Assembly: GCA_963665735.1 (NCBI GenBank)
Contig: OY762444.1
Span: 2,790,001 to 2,854,000, forward strand
DNA: 64,000 nt
From: CATOSK01 sp963665735
Lineage (GTDB): Bacteria > Chloroflexota > Dehalococcoidia > Lucifugimonadales > UBA3495
Reading direction: 5' to 3'
The translations under genes and the position numbers were made by a program. Shown piece by piece: positions 23,309 through 31,889 of the stretch. The notes under the pieces are model-generated. The model had not been told where the DNA came from and ran no database searches. It saw only the letters and a list, made by a program, of their open reading frames with translations. Position 1 is the stretch's first letter; the number at the start of each line of letters is the position of its first letter.

Positions 23309-24679
23309 ATGTACGCGGAGCGACTCCTTCCCCACGACATTGAGGCGGAGGAGGCGTTGGTGGGGTCGCTGCTCATTGACGGCGATTCCTTTCTCCGGGT
23401 GTCCCACCTCATCAAGCCCGAGGACTTCTACCGGGAGCGCAACCGCCTTTGCTTCGCCTCCTGCGTTGACCTTTTCCAACGCAGCGAAGCCATTGACCAG
23501 GTGACGCTGGCCCGGGAGCTTTCCCGCACCAACCAACTGGAAGCCGCCGGCGGCATGGCCTACCTCAGCCACCTGGTTTCCATCACGCCAACCTCGGCCC
23601 ACGCCGAGCATTACGCCCAGCTCATATCCCGCACCGCCACCATGCGCCGCCTTATTGACGCCGCATCCCGTATCTCCGCCTTGGGCTATGAGGATACTGA
23701 CAACGTAGAGGCCACCCTCCGCCGCGCCGAAGAAACCCTTTTCAGCGTCCGCACCGGCCCGGTGGAGCGGGGCTTTATCCCCCTCCGCCAGGTCTTTGAC
23801 GCCTTCCTGGAAGAGCGGGCCGACTTAACCGCGGCTTTCCAGGACGATGCCCCCCTGATAACCGGGTTCAACGACTTGGATGAACTGCTGGGCGGTATCC
23901 AGCGCTCCGACATGGTTATCCTGGGCGCCCGCCCCGGCCTGGGCAAGAGCGCTCTGGCCGTCAACGTCTGCCTCAACGCCGCCCGCAACGGCGTGACCTG
24001 CGGCATTTTCAGCCTGGAAATGAGCCGGGAGCAGTTGGCCTACCGCATTTTGGCCGACGACGCCCAAGTGGACGCCCACCGCCTCCGCCTGGGCCTTTAC
24101 ACCGAGGCCGAAGAACAGCGCATGATTGACTCCATTGGCCGCCTTTCCGACCTGCCCGTGTTTATTGACGACACCCCCTTTCAAGGAATGGTGGAAATGC
24201 AGGGCAAGGCCCGCCGCCTGTCCCTGGAACACGGCCTCGACCTGCTGGTGGTGGACTACCTCCAGTTGGTGCAGGGCAACCAGCGGGGGCGCCTCGGCGA
24301 AAACCGCGTCCAGGAAATCAGCGAAATCTCCCGCCGCATCAAGGGCATGGCCCGCGACCTCAACATCCCGGTCATCACCTGCTCCCAGCTCAATCGCCTG
24401 GTAGAAGGGCGCACTGGCCACCGGCCCCAGCTTTCCGACCTGCGCGACAGCGGCAGTATTGAGCAGGACGCCGACATCGTTGCCTTCATTCACCGGGAGG
24501 ACATTTACTACACCGAAGACGAATGGGACCAGCATTTTCCGGGCCGTCCCTACCCTCGCAGCATCGCCGAAATCATCGTCGCCAAGCACCGTCACGGCCC
24601 CACCGGCAGCGTCCGCCTCCGTTTCCGCGACCACCTGGTGCGGTTTGAGTCCCTGCTGGCCCGGGCCGACGATTTCTAG
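23309..24679 (+). CDS. dnaB: Replicative DNA helicase DnaB
   Basis: The 456-residue protein is full length. The N-terminal domain begins LLPHDIEAEEALVGSLLID, and the RecA-like C-terminal domain has Walker A GARPGLGKS at 206-214, FSLEMSREQLAYR, Walker B LLVVDYLQLV, the PVITCSQLNR motif and the ending QLSDLRDSGSIEQDAD with IAKHR-like IVAKHRHGPTG. It unwinds DNA at the replication fork as a hexamer. It lies between rplI and a dnaD-like gene, two bases before the latter, in one operon. Confidence 0.97.
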   Translation: MYAERLLPHDIEAEEALVGSLLIDGDSFLRVSHLIKPEDFYRERNRLCFASCVDLFQRSEAIDQVTLARELSRTNQLEAAGGMAYLSHLVSITPTSAHAEHYAQLISRTATMRRLIDAASRISALGYEDTDNVEATLRRAEETLFSVRTGPVERGFIPLRQVFDAFLEERADLTAAFQDDAPLITGFNDLDELLGGIQRSDMVILGARPGLGKSALAVNVCLNAARNGVTCGIFSLEMSREQLAYRILADDAQVDAHRLRLGLYTEAEEQRMIDSIGRLSDLPVFIDDTPFQGMVEMQGKARRLSLEHGLDLLVVDYLQLVQGNQRGRLGENRVQEISEISRRIKGMARDLNIPVITCSQLNRLVEGRTGHRPQLSDLRDSGSIEQDADIVAFIHREDIYYTEDEWDQHFPGRPYPRSIAEIIVAKHRHGPTGSVRLRFRDHLVRFESLLARADDF

Positions 24680-24681
24680 CC

Positions 24682-25413
24682 ATGCAGTTTTCCGGCTTTC
24701 CCCCCAACGTAAACGCCATCGCCGTACCGGAGCCGGTACTGGGCGAACTGCTGGAACAGATTCAGGACCTAGCCGAACTCATAGTTACCCTGAGATTCTT
24801 CTGGTTGGTCAAGGGTCGTCGTGGCATACTCCCAGCTGTACCCCAGGATGAATTTCTGAATGACAAGGTACTGGTGCAGACCTTATCCCGGTTGGACGGG
24901 ACACCCAAGGAAAATATACAACGTGGGTTGGATTTGGCGGTTAACCGGCAAACAATTCTTGCTTTCCATCCGGACCGCGCTCGGCCCGGCCAAGTGTGTT
25001 ACGCCATCAACATGGCATCTAACCGCCGGGCCCTTACCAGGCAATTTGGTGTTGTATTCGGAGCCGCTCCGCCTCCTTTGGAGCAGCCGGCCTACGAACC
25101 CGCGGAGGAAAAACCCAACATTTTCGCCCTCTACGAAAACAACATTGGCACCATTGGCCCCTTAATGTCGGAAAGGCTTCGAGACGCCGAAAACGAATAC
25201 CCACGGGCATGGATTAACGACGCTTTCCAAATCGCCGTCACTCAAAATAAACGCAGTTGGGCCTATATCTCGGCCATCCTGAAACGCTGGGAAGAGGAAG
25301 GAAAAGACGATGGAAAGTCTGGGGGACATTCTGCGCAGGATAACCGAGGGGAATACATTGAGGAGTTCCGACTTAGGAGAGGAGAAATTCCAGGAGAGTA
25401 TCAATCCGGCTGA
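24682..25413 (+). CDS. DnaD-domain protein (probable primosome component)
   Basis: A 243-residue protein. The N-terminal part (residues 1-130) looks like the DnaD-type winged-helix region (VKGRRGILPAVPQDEFLNDKVL, GLDLAVNRQTILAFHP). The C-terminal DnaD domain is clear: NIFALYENNIGTIGPLMSERLRDAENEYPRAWINDA followed by SWAYISAILKRWEEEGK. DnaD proteins remodel DNA for helicase loading at origins. It begins two bases after dnaB and its last 104 bases overlap the next gene, so the three form one transcription unit. Confidence 0.82.
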   Translation: MQFSGFPPNVNAIAVPEPVLGELLEQIQDLAELIVTLRFFWLVKGRRGILPAVPQDEFLNDKVLVQTLSRLDGTPKENIQRGLDLAVNRQTILAFHPDRARPGQVCYAINMASNRRALTRQFGVVFGAAPPPLEQPAYEPAEEKPNIFALYENNIGTIGPLMSERLRDAENEYPRAWINDAFQIAVTQNKRSWAYISAILKRWEEEGKDDGKSGGHSAQDNRGEYIEEFRLRRGEIPGEYQSG

Positions 25414-26689
25414 CTTCTGCCCCCTGTGCGAAGGCGCCGGTTGGGTCAGCCGCGCCGTCCCCGTCGGCCATACCGACTTTGGACAAGCCTTCCCCTGCCG
25501 CTGCCAGCAGGCGGACAGCCCCGCCGGGCGGGTAGCGTCGCTGCGCCGTTATAGCAATCTGGGCCCGCTCAGTCGGTTGACTTTCGCCGTTACCAACACT
25601 GAGGGAACCATTGCTGATGCTGGTAGCCGGCAACTGTTCAAACAGGCCCTGACCGCCGCTATGAGGTTCAGCGAAAACCCACAGGGGTGGCTGGTTCTGA
25701 CCGGCCCCAGCGGGTCCGGCAAGACCCATTTGGCCGCCGCCATCGCCAACCGCTGCATTGAGCGCGAGCAGACCACCTACTTCATCGTTGCCGCCGACTT
25801 GCTGGACCACCTGCGGGCCGCTTATGCCCCGGATAATCCCGACAATTTCAGCGTCCTTTTCGACCAGGTGCGCCAGGTTCCGGTGCTGGTCCTGGACGAC
25901 CTGAACCTCCAGACCGCCACCCCTTGGGCGCAGGAAAAACTTTTCCAGGTCATCAACCACCGTTTCAACGCCCAACTGCCCACCGTGTTCACCGTCCGCG
26001 GCCCTCTGGAGCGGCTGGAAGAGAGCCTTCGCACCCGGTTGGAAGCAGAAAATTTTTCCCACGTGCTTAGACTGGGCCAATACAATATGCGCTTGGCCCG
26101 GCGTTTAGGTGTCCTCAACCCGGATATGCTCCCGTTGATGACATTCGCGAAGTTTAGTCCTCGCGGGAGTGGCACAACTACCGTTGAGCAACAAGCCATG
26201 CTGAATTTCGCCCGAAAATCCGCGGTAAACTTTGCAAACTTTCCGAAAGGTTGGATCATGTTTATTGGCCCGTCGGGTGTGGGAAAAACCCACTTGGCAG
26301 TGGCCATTGCAGGGGAGATTATCAAGCGAGGCGAGGCAGTGCTTTTTGCCTTCGTTCCCGAATTGATGGACCATCTAAGGGCAACTTTCCGACCTGACAG
26401 CCCCTACGACTACGATGAAGTTTTTGAACAAGTCAAAACAGCGCCATTTTTGGTCCTCGATGACCTTGGGGCTGCGAGTAATACACCTTGGGCCGAGGAC
26501 AAGTTACACCAAATTATCGTCTACAGATACGATAATTACCTCCCCACCATACTTACAGTGTTCGGCCCGATAAAAGAGTTGGAAAAAACGAAACCCCGTA
26601 TCGCATCTCGGCTTCAGAACCCTGAAATGGTGGAATGGTGCCCGCTTGACGTTCCGGACTACCGGACCAGGCACCGCCCTAGAACCTAG
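25310..26689 (+). CDS. DnaC/DnaI-like helicase loader with two tandem AAA+ domains
   Basis: A 459-residue protein, about double the normal size of a DnaC/IstB-type loader. The N-terminus has a zinc-finger-like set CPLCEGAGW...FPCRC (C37, C40, C63, C65). The first ATPase domain has Walker A GPSGSGKT (132-139) and Walker B VLVLDDL (about 192-198). The second has Walker A GPSGVGKT (320-327) and Walker B FLVLDDLGA (about 380-388), and ends with SRL/ARL-type sensor region PRIASRL. Both sites look functional. The start at 25310 follows GAGGAAGG and overlaps dnaD by 104 bases. The second domain uses more AT-rich codons than the first, suggesting a separate origin. Confidence 0.85.
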   Translation: MESLGDILRRITEGNTLRSSDLGEEKFQESINPADFCPLCEGAGWVSRAVPVGHTDFGQAFPCRCQQADSPAGRVASLRRYSNLGPLSRLTFAVTNTEGTIADAGSRQLFKQALTAAMRFSENPQGWLVLTGPSGSGKTHLAAAIANRCIEREQTTYFIVAADLLDHLRAAYAPDNPDNFSVLFDQVRQVPVLVLDDLNLQTATPWAQEKLFQVINHRFNAQLPTVFTVRGPLERLEESLRTRLEAENFSHVLRLGQYNMRLARRLGVLNPDMLPLMTFAKFSPRGSGTTTVEQQAMLNFARKSAVNFANFPKGWIMFIGPSGVGKTHLAVAIAGEIIKRGEAVLFAFVPELMDHLRATFRPDSPYDYDEVFEQVKTAPFLVLDDLGAASNTPWAEDKLHQIIVYRYDNYLPTILTVFGPIKELEKTKPRIASRLQNPEMVEWCPLDVPDYRTRHRPRT

Positions 26690-26768
26690 CGTCCGTCAAG
26701 TCTAATCCCTAAGCGCGATTCCCCCGTCCTTCGCCAATCAACGGGTGGTAAGACACAGGGCCGGCAGT

Positions 26769-26774
26769 TATAAT
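26769..26774 (+). promoter_or_regulatory. -10 box of the tRNA-Gly gene
   Basis: A perfect TATAAT, 20 bases before the tRNA 5' end. No clear -35 box is visible. Confidence 0.5.
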
Positions 26775-26794
26775 TGAACATCCCAAGACCATCA

Positions 26795-26868
26795 GCGGGC
26801 GTAGCTCAGTGGTAGAGCCCTAGCCTTCCAAGCTAGTTACGTGGGTTCGATTCCCATCGCCCGCTCCA
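26795..26868 (+). tRNA. tRNA-Gly (anticodon TCC)
   Basis: The acceptor arms GCGGGCG (26795-26801) and CGCCCGC (26858-26864) pair perfectly. The anticodon arm CTAGC-CTTCCAA-GCTAG gives TCC, so it reads GGA/GGG. The T arm contains GTGGGTTCGATTCCCAT, and CCA is encoded at 26866-26868. This is a single gene, ended by the terminator at 26890. I see no integrase or duplicated 3' end nearby, so there is no sign that it is an attachment site. Confidence 0.97.
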
Positions 26869-26889
26869 ACGCATACGGGCCAATAAGAA

Positions 26890-26915
26890 AAACCCCGCCA
26901 ACTGCGGCGGGGTTT
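26890..26915 (+). terminator. Rho-independent terminator of tRNA-Gly
   Basis: AAACCCCGCC-AACTGC-GGCGGGGTTT is a 10-bp perfect stem with a 6-base loop, ending in TTTCTTG. Between it and 27000 lies one family A hairpin (26936-26956). Confidence 0.85.
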
Positions 26916-27000
26916 CTTGCTGGGAAAGGGTTGATTCCCGCGAAAGCGGGAATGACGGCAACAGTTGTAGGTTTTGCAAATACGCCAAGGGCGAGGTTGG

Positions 27001-27459
27001 TTACCCCGCCAACCGCCTTTCCACCGCTTGCGCCAGTTGTTCCGTGTCCAGGTAGGCCGTCAACTGTCCCTGCTCATCCGGGGCAAAGTTCTCTTCCCGT
27101 TGGAACTCCGCTACCAGGGCTGTCACCAACTCCCGCCGGGCCTGGCCGGTTAAGGCCGCCAACCCCGGCGGATTGGATTCCAGGTAGCGGTCAATCTCTT
27201 CCGTCAGCAGTTCCACTTCCACCGCTTGACGCTGGATTTGTCCAATGCCTTGAAGGTGGCTGCCCAGGTAGCACCCCCCGAACTGGAGCCACTGGCAGCT
27301 GCGGCCCTCAAAGTCCGCATCCCACTGGTAGCGGGGTTCCAGTTGGTGCTGCGCCAGGTAGTCCTTCACCTGGGCGTCCTCGTTGTCCGGGTTTTCGGTG
27401 TCGAAAACCATCTGGACGGTGTACATGAAAAACCCGGCGGGTTCGACCTTGATGAACAT
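27001..27459 (-). CDS. Hypothetical protein
   Basis: A 152-residue soluble, acidic protein. The N-terminal half has a beta-rich part (MYTVQMVFDTENPDNE, then YQWDADFEGRSCQWLQFGG), and the C-terminal half is helical with many Gln/Glu residues. No family is recognised. An internal Met at residue 12 (MYTVQM) could be the start instead. It is the last gene of the long minus-strand run, 15 bases after the aminotransferase, so it is probably co-transcribed with it. Confidence 0.55.
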   Translation of the reverse strand: MFIKVEPAGFFMYTVQMVFDTENPDNEDAQVKDYLAQHQLEPRYQWDADFEGRSCQWLQFGGCYLGSHLQGIGQIQRQAVEVELLTEEIDRYLESNPPGLAALTGQARRELVTALVAEFQREENFAPDEQGQLTAYLDTEQLAQAVERRLAG

Positions 27460-27474
27460 GGCAGACCTCGGCGA

Positions 27475-28641
27475 CTAAAGACCCTGCACGAATCGGGTCA
27501 ATCGTTCCAACGCTATCTTGATATTTTCCTGCGAGTTGGCGTAGGACAACCGGACGTACCCCTCGCCGTATTCGCCGAAAGCGGAGCCGGAAAGGATGGC
27601 AACCCCGGCTTCCTGGAGCGACCGTTCCTCAAATTCGGCGCTGGTCAACCCGGTGCCTCGGATGCTGGGAAAGACGTAGAAAGCCCCCTCCGGTTCGGGA
27701 CAGTTTACGCCGGGGATGCTGCGCAAGCCGTCGGTAATCAGCCGTCGCCGTTGCGAAAACTCGGCGGTCATGGCCTGCACTTCGTCCTGGGGGCCGTCTA
27801 GGGCGGCGACAGCGGCAATCTGGCTGAAAGTGGCGGCGCAGGAAACGCTGTTCACCGCCAGCCGGGTGATGTGCGGCACCAGTTCCGGCGGCATGATGCC
27901 ATAGCCCAGCCGCCAGCCGGTCATAGCGTAGCTCTTGGAGAAACCGTCCAGGATGATGGTGCGTTGCGGCATATCGGGGAAAGCGGCGATGCTGAAGTGT
28001 TCGCCGGTATAGAGGATGTCCTTGTAAATTTCGTCGGCCATGACGTAAAGGCCATCGCGCTGTTTGGTCATGTTGGCGATGGTTTCCAATTCCTGTCGGC
28101 TAAGGGCCGAACCGCAAGGGTTTTCCGGGGAGTTGAGGATAATCAGGCGGGTCTTATCGGTGATTCTTTCCGCCAGGTCGTCCAATTCCGGGTGATAGCC
28201 CGACTCTTCCATCAGGCGCATTGGCACCGGCGTGGCCCCGGAAAACCGAATCATGGACTCGTAAATGGGAAAGCCGGGGTTGGGATAGACGATTTCCACG
28301 CCGGGTTCTCCCAGGGCCAGAATCACGTAGAACATGATGGGCTTGGCGCCGGGAGTAACGACGACGTGGGACGGGTCGGTGTCTATGCCCCGCACTTCCC
28401 GGCTGTTGCGGGCGATAGCCTCCCGCAGTTGGGGCAGCCCGGGAGTGGGGCCGTAATGGGTCTGGCCGTCCTGGAGGGCGCGGATACCCGCCTCGACGAT
28501 GTGCCGGGGCGTGTCAAAGTCCGGCTCTCCGATTTCCAGGTGAACGATTTCCCTTCCCTGGGCTTCCAGGGCGCGGGCCTTGGCCAAAACCTCAAAAGCG
28601 GTCTCGGTGCCCAGGTTCATCATGCGGTTGGCTACGGTCAT
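27475..28641 (-). CDS. PLP-dependent class I/II aminotransferase
   Basis: The 388-residue fold-type I enzyme is of aspartate aminotransferase-like size. Key segments are VHLEIGEPDFDTPRHI, YGPTPGLPQLREAI, LIILNSPENPCGSALS, ADEIYKDILYTG and the PLP-lysine region LDGFSKSYAMTGWRLGYG. Substrate cannot be fixed; related enzymes act on aspartate, aromatic or branched amino acids. GGAGGATCC precedes the ATG. It follows the tandem nucleotidyltransferase-HEPN genes by about 30 bases. Confidence 0.92.
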   Translation of the reverse strand: MTVANRMMNLGTETAFEVLAKARALEAQGREIVHLEIGEPDFDTPRHIVEAGIRALQDGQTHYGPTPGLPQLREAIARNSREVRGIDTDPSHVVVTPGAKPIMFYVILALGEPGVEIVYPNPGFPIYESMIRFSGATPVPMRLMEESGYHPELDDLAERITDKTRLIILNSPENPCGSALSRQELETIANMTKQRDGLYVMADEIYKDILYTGEHFSIAAFPDMPQRTIILDGFSKSYAMTGWRLGYGIMPPELVPHITRLAVNSVSCAATFSQIAAVAALDGPQDEVQAMTAEFSQRRRLITDGLRSIPGVNCPEPEGAFYVFPSIRGTGLTSAEFEERSLQEAGVAILSGSAFGEYGEGYVRLSYANSQENIKIALERLTRFVQGL

Positions 28642-28671
28642 GGATCCTCCGTTGGAGAGTAGTAGGGACGG

Positions 28672-29469
28672 TTATTCCTCTGGCCGGGCCGGTATTTTGG
28701 ATTCAACCAGGGCAACAATTCTTTCCGCTGACCGGACCGCCGTCTCCGCATCGGCTAGTTCGTACCGCCTGAATGCGTGGGTGTTGGCGTCCGGGTAGCG
28801 AGAGTGAATGTAATAAGAATCCAAGGCTTCGGCGTCGGTTATGTGGGCGGCAAAGTCCTGGTCTTGCCCGGCGCACCTGTCGGCCAACTCTGCCGCCAAG
28901 TGGGTACGCTCCAAAGGCAAGCCACGGTAAACTAGGAATCCCTTTAGGGCTTTCTCAACGGCTTGTTGGGAATAGAAACAAGCCCCGTTGGTAGATTCGG
29001 CATCCAGCAAGACCTTGGCATTGTACAAATCTTCTCCCGCACCTTGCAGCCAGTTTCGACCATATAACAGCCTTGATTCCATAGTCGGTTCCTTCAAGCG
29101 CGATTTAAGCGGCGGCGCGCCGGGGATGGGGTTCCGGTCATAAACCACCACGCCGTCGGTGAAGGCTGCCGCCAGGAAGGGGTTGCGCCGTTCAATCATC
29201 CCTTCCACTTCCGCGGGGGTATAAACGATGATGTCCACGCCAACGCCCAACAGGGCCGGGAGAAGGTCTTCGCATTCCCGCCGCCGTTCCTGACGGTGCA
29301 GGTCGGTATCTTTGATAACAATCAGGTCAATGTCGCTGTGTTCCCCGGCGTCGCCCCGCGCCAGCGAACCGAACAGGACAATCTGCTCCGGTTCATACTT
29401 CCGCAACCCGGCGACCACCCTTTGCAGAGCAGCGTCCAGGCGGGTGGGTTGAGTCGCCGGGGAGGTCAT
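28672..29469 (-). CDS. Nucleotidyltransferase-HEPN fusion protein (copy 1)
   Basis: A 265-residue protein joins an MNT-type nucleotidyltransferase (residues 1-130, LFGSLARGDAGEHSDIDLIVI with Gly-Ser and D46xD48 catalytic site) to a HEPN domain (about 140-265, FYSQQAVEKALKGFLVYRG). In two-gene HepT-MntA systems, a minimal nucleotidyltransferase AMPylates and silences a HEPN RNase; here both are on one chain. No canonical RX4-6H motif is seen in the HEPN half, so RNase activity is uncertain. The start touches the stop of the paralogue at 29470, and the first 130 residues of the two are nearly identical. Confidence 0.82.
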   Translation of the reverse strand: MTSPATQPTRLDAALQRVVAGLRKYEPEQIVLFGSLARGDAGEHSDIDLIVIKDTDLHRQERRRECEDLLPALLGVGVDIIVYTPAEVEGMIERRNPFLAAAFTDGVVVYDRNPIPGAPPLKSRLKEPTMESRLLYGRNWLQGAGEDLYNAKVLLDAESTNGACFYSQQAVEKALKGFLVYRGLPLERTHLAAELADRCAGQDQDFAAHITDAEALDSYYIHSRYPDANTHAFRRYELADAETAVRSAERIVALVESKIPARPEE

Positions 29470-30270
29470 TTACGCCTCTGGCCGGGGCGGTATTTTGGAT
29501 TCAACCAGGGCAACGATGCGCGCGGCGGCTTCAACTGCCCGTTCTGCCTCCGGCAGTTCGTAGTTCTTGAACACGAACCCGTTGCCTTCTTCCGCGTATC
29601 GGGTATCGGTGTAAAGGCCGGTCACTGCGTTGGCGTCAGCGGCGATGGAACGAAAATCTGGGTCCTGCTCGATGCACCGGGCGGCCAATCCCATTACCGA
29701 ATGACTGCGCTCCAAGATAAAGCCGCAATAAATAAGGAAGGCTTTCAGGGCTTTTTCGGCGGCTTGCTGGGCGTGGAAACAAGCGGCATTGGCGGCATCG
29801 GGGTTCAACAACATCCGGCTTGCCCGCAAATCGTAATTGGCGCTGTCCAGCCAAACGCGCCCGTTGAGAATCCTTGTCTCCATAGTCGGTTCCTTCAAGC
29901 GCGACTTAAGCGGCGGCGCGCCTGGGGTGGGGCTGCTGTCGTAAACCACCACGCCGTCGGTAAAGGCTGCCGCCAGGAAGGGGTTGCGCCGTTCAATCAT
30001 CCCTTCCACTTCCTTCGGCGTGTAAACGATGATGTCCACGCCGACGCCCGACAGGGCCGGGAGGAGGTTTTCGCATTCCCGCCGCCGTTCCTGCCGGGGC
30101 AGGTTGGTATCTTTGATAACAATCAAGTCAATGTCGCTGTGTTCGCCAGCGTCGCCCCGCGCCAGCGAACCGAACAGCACTATCTGCTCCGGTTCATACG
30201 CCATCAACCCGGCAACCACCCTTTGCAGGGCTGCGTCCAGGCGGGCGGTTTGTGTCGCGGGAGCGGTCAT
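29470..30270 (-). CDS. Nucleotidyltransferase-HEPN fusion protein (copy 2)
   Basis: A 266-residue paralogue of the 28672 gene with the same layout. The nucleotidyltransferase half (IVLFGSLARGDAGEHSDIDL) is about 90% identical, but the HEPN half (CFHAQQAAEKALKAFLIYCG, YTDTRYAEEGNGFVFKNYEL) is much more diverged. That split in divergence suggests recombination or opposing selection on the two halves. The gene touches argG upstream with no gap, so it rides in the arg transcript. Confidence 0.82.
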   Translation of the reverse strand: MTAPATQTARLDAALQRVVAGLMAYEPEQIVLFGSLARGDAGEHSDIDLIVIKDTNLPRQERRRECENLLPALSGVGVDIIVYTPKEVEGMIERRNPFLAAAFTDGVVVYDSSPTPGAPPLKSRLKEPTMETRILNGRVWLDSANYDLRASRMLLNPDAANAACFHAQQAAEKALKAFLIYCGFILERSHSVMGLAARCIEQDPDFRSIAADANAVTGLYTDTRYAEEGNGFVFKNYELPEAERAVEAAARIVALVESKIPPRPEA

Positions 30271-31482
30271 TTATTCCGCGCCCCGCTGCACCCGGTTCTG
30301 GGTGCGAACCGGCAGTCCGTAGATGGAAATGAACCCCTCGGCGGCGGAATGGTCAAAGGCGTCGCCCCGGTCGTAGGTGGCTAGCTGGTGCTGGTACAGC
30401 GCTTGCGGAGCGCGGCGTCCCACCACGGTGCAAACGCCCCGGTGCAGCTTTACCCGAATATCGCCGGTAACGTACCGCTGGGTACTCTGCACGTAGGCGT
30501 CCAAATCCTCCCGGTGGGCGGTGAACCACAGGCCGTTATAAACAATGTCGGCGTATTCCTGGGCGATGCGGGCCTTGGTGCGGGCCTGGTCTTTGCTCAG
30601 GGTCATGGCCTCCAGAGCTTGGTGGGCCGTGTGCAGCGCCACCGCCGCCGGAGCCTCGTAAATTTCCCGGGACTTGATGCCCACCAGCCGGTTTTCCACG
30701 TGGTCAATGCGGCCGATTCCGTTTTCACCGGCCACGGCGTTCAGGTGCCGAATCAAGGCCACCCCGTTCATTTCCTCGCCTTCAATGGCCGTGGGAATGC
30801 CCTGCTCAAAGTGAATTTCCAGGTACGTCGGGCCGGTCGGAGTCTGGTTCATCGGCCTGGTCCACTCGAAAGCCTCTTCCGGGGGTTCCAGGTCCGGGTC
30901 TTCCAGCTCCCCGGCCTCGGCGCTGCGTCCCCAAAGGTTTTCGTCCACCGAGAACCGGCTCCGGCTGGGACTGATGGGCAGATTGCGCTCCCGCGCGTAG
31001 TCCAGTTCGTCCTCCCGCGACATTCCCCACTCCCGGATGGGCGCAATCACCCGCACGCCGGGAGCCAGGGCCGCCACCCCAACGTCAATGCGTACCTGGT
31101 CGTTCCCCTTGCCGGTGCAGCCGTGGGCCACCGCGGAGGCCCCTTCGCTGAGGGCGGCTTCGGCCAGGCATCGGGCGATGAGCGGACGGCCCAGGGCGGT
31201 AGCCAGGGGGTACATCCCCTCGTAGATGGCCCCGGCCTGGAGCGCGGGAAAGACGAACTCTTTAACCAGGGTATCCCTGGCGTCTATGGTCAACGCCTTG
31301 GATGCGCCCACGGCCAGCGCGCGGCTGCGAATGGACTCCAGGTCAACCATGCCCAGGTCCATAGTCAACGTAATGACCTCGGCGTCGTACTTTTCCTTCA
31401 GCCACGGCACGGCCACCGAAGTATCCAGGCCGCCACTGTAAGCCAGCACGATTTTTTCAACGGGTTGGGGCGATTGGGTCAT
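30271..31482 (-). CDS. argG: Argininosuccinate synthase
   Basis: The 403-residue protein begins MTQSPQPVEKIVLAYSGGLD, with the PP-loop AYSGGLDTSV that adenylates citrulline. GCTGKGNDQVRIDV and APIREWGMSREDEL are also diagnostic. It joins citrulline and aspartate in arginine synthesis. The ATG at 31482 is chosen because AGGAGACT lies upstream and the family starts here; the longer frame begins in the DUF5615 gene. Downstream it touches a nucleotidyltransferase-HEPN gene. No argH or argF is in the window. Confidence 0.96.
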   Translation of the reverse strand: MTQSPQPVEKIVLAYSGGLDTSVAVPWLKEKYDAEVITLTMDLGMVDLESIRSRALAVGASKALTIDARDTLVKEFVFPALQAGAIYEGMYPLATALGRPLIARCLAEAALSEGASAVAHGCTGKGNDQVRIDVGVAALAPGVRVIAPIREWGMSREDELDYARERNLPISPSRSRFSVDENLWGRSAEAGELEDPDLEPPEEAFEWTRPMNQTPTGPTYLEIHFEQGIPTAIEGEEMNGVALIRHLNAVAGENGIGRIDHVENRLVGIKSREIYEAPAAVALHTAHQALEAMTLSKDQARTKARIAQEYADIVYNGLWFTAHREDLDAYVQSTQRYVTGDIRVKLHRGVCTVVGRRAPQALYQHQLATYDRGDAFDHSAAEGFISIYGLPVRTQNRVQRGAE

Positions 31483-31520
31483 GGAGTTTAGTCTCCTGTC
31501 GGTTGAGTTAGAGGGGCAGT

Positions 31521-31889
31521 TCAAGATTCGGTGTCGTGACCCTGGTTGATTCGGACTTTTGACTCGGTAACGACCACAAAGTTTCCTTCCAGCCGGGAAA
31601 TGAATTCTGCCATCAAATCCCGCAGCACGGCAATTTTGCTGTCGGGCGTTTCATCGTCCAGCCTTAGCAAGACCACTCCCTTGTGCGGATGGCCCTGACG
31701 GAAAACCAACTCGCCGTAGTCTTTATCGCACGTAACCACGATGCGGTTTTCGGCAAACGCCCACCGCAAGATGTCAACATCGTCCATTCCCCGGCGATCC
31801 CGGAAAACGGAGACGACATTGTGCTCTTCCAAAAAAAGCCAGTGCGCCACCAAGGGGCCGACGCATTCGTCCACCAGAAAGCGAATCAG
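31521..31889 (-). CDS. DUF5615 PIN-like toxin with a CTG start
   Basis: The family normally begins with xIRFLVDECV; here RLIRFLVDECVGPLVAHWLF is clear, but no ATG, GTG or TTG stands at that position. The codon is CTG at 31887-31889, overlapping the stop of the antitoxin gene (CTGA instead of ATGA). I therefore place the start at this CTG; an ATG 22 codons upstream is open but lies inside the antitoxin gene. The acidic residues DxD-like in VVTCDKDYGELVF fit the Mut7-C/PIN-like nuclease fold. It is the likely toxin of a pair with the DUF433 gene. Confidence 0.72.
   Translation of the reverse strand: MIRFLVDECVGPLVAHWLFLEEHNVVSVFRDRRGMDDVDILRWAFAENRIVVTCDKDYGELVFRQGHPHKGVVLLRLDDETPDSKIAVLRDLMAEFISRLEGNFVVVTESKVRINQGHDTES

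Noticed and set aside
26795..26868. tRNA-Gly as an integration site for a mobile island
   Set aside because: No integrase, no duplicated tRNA 3' end, and ordinary operons on both sides.
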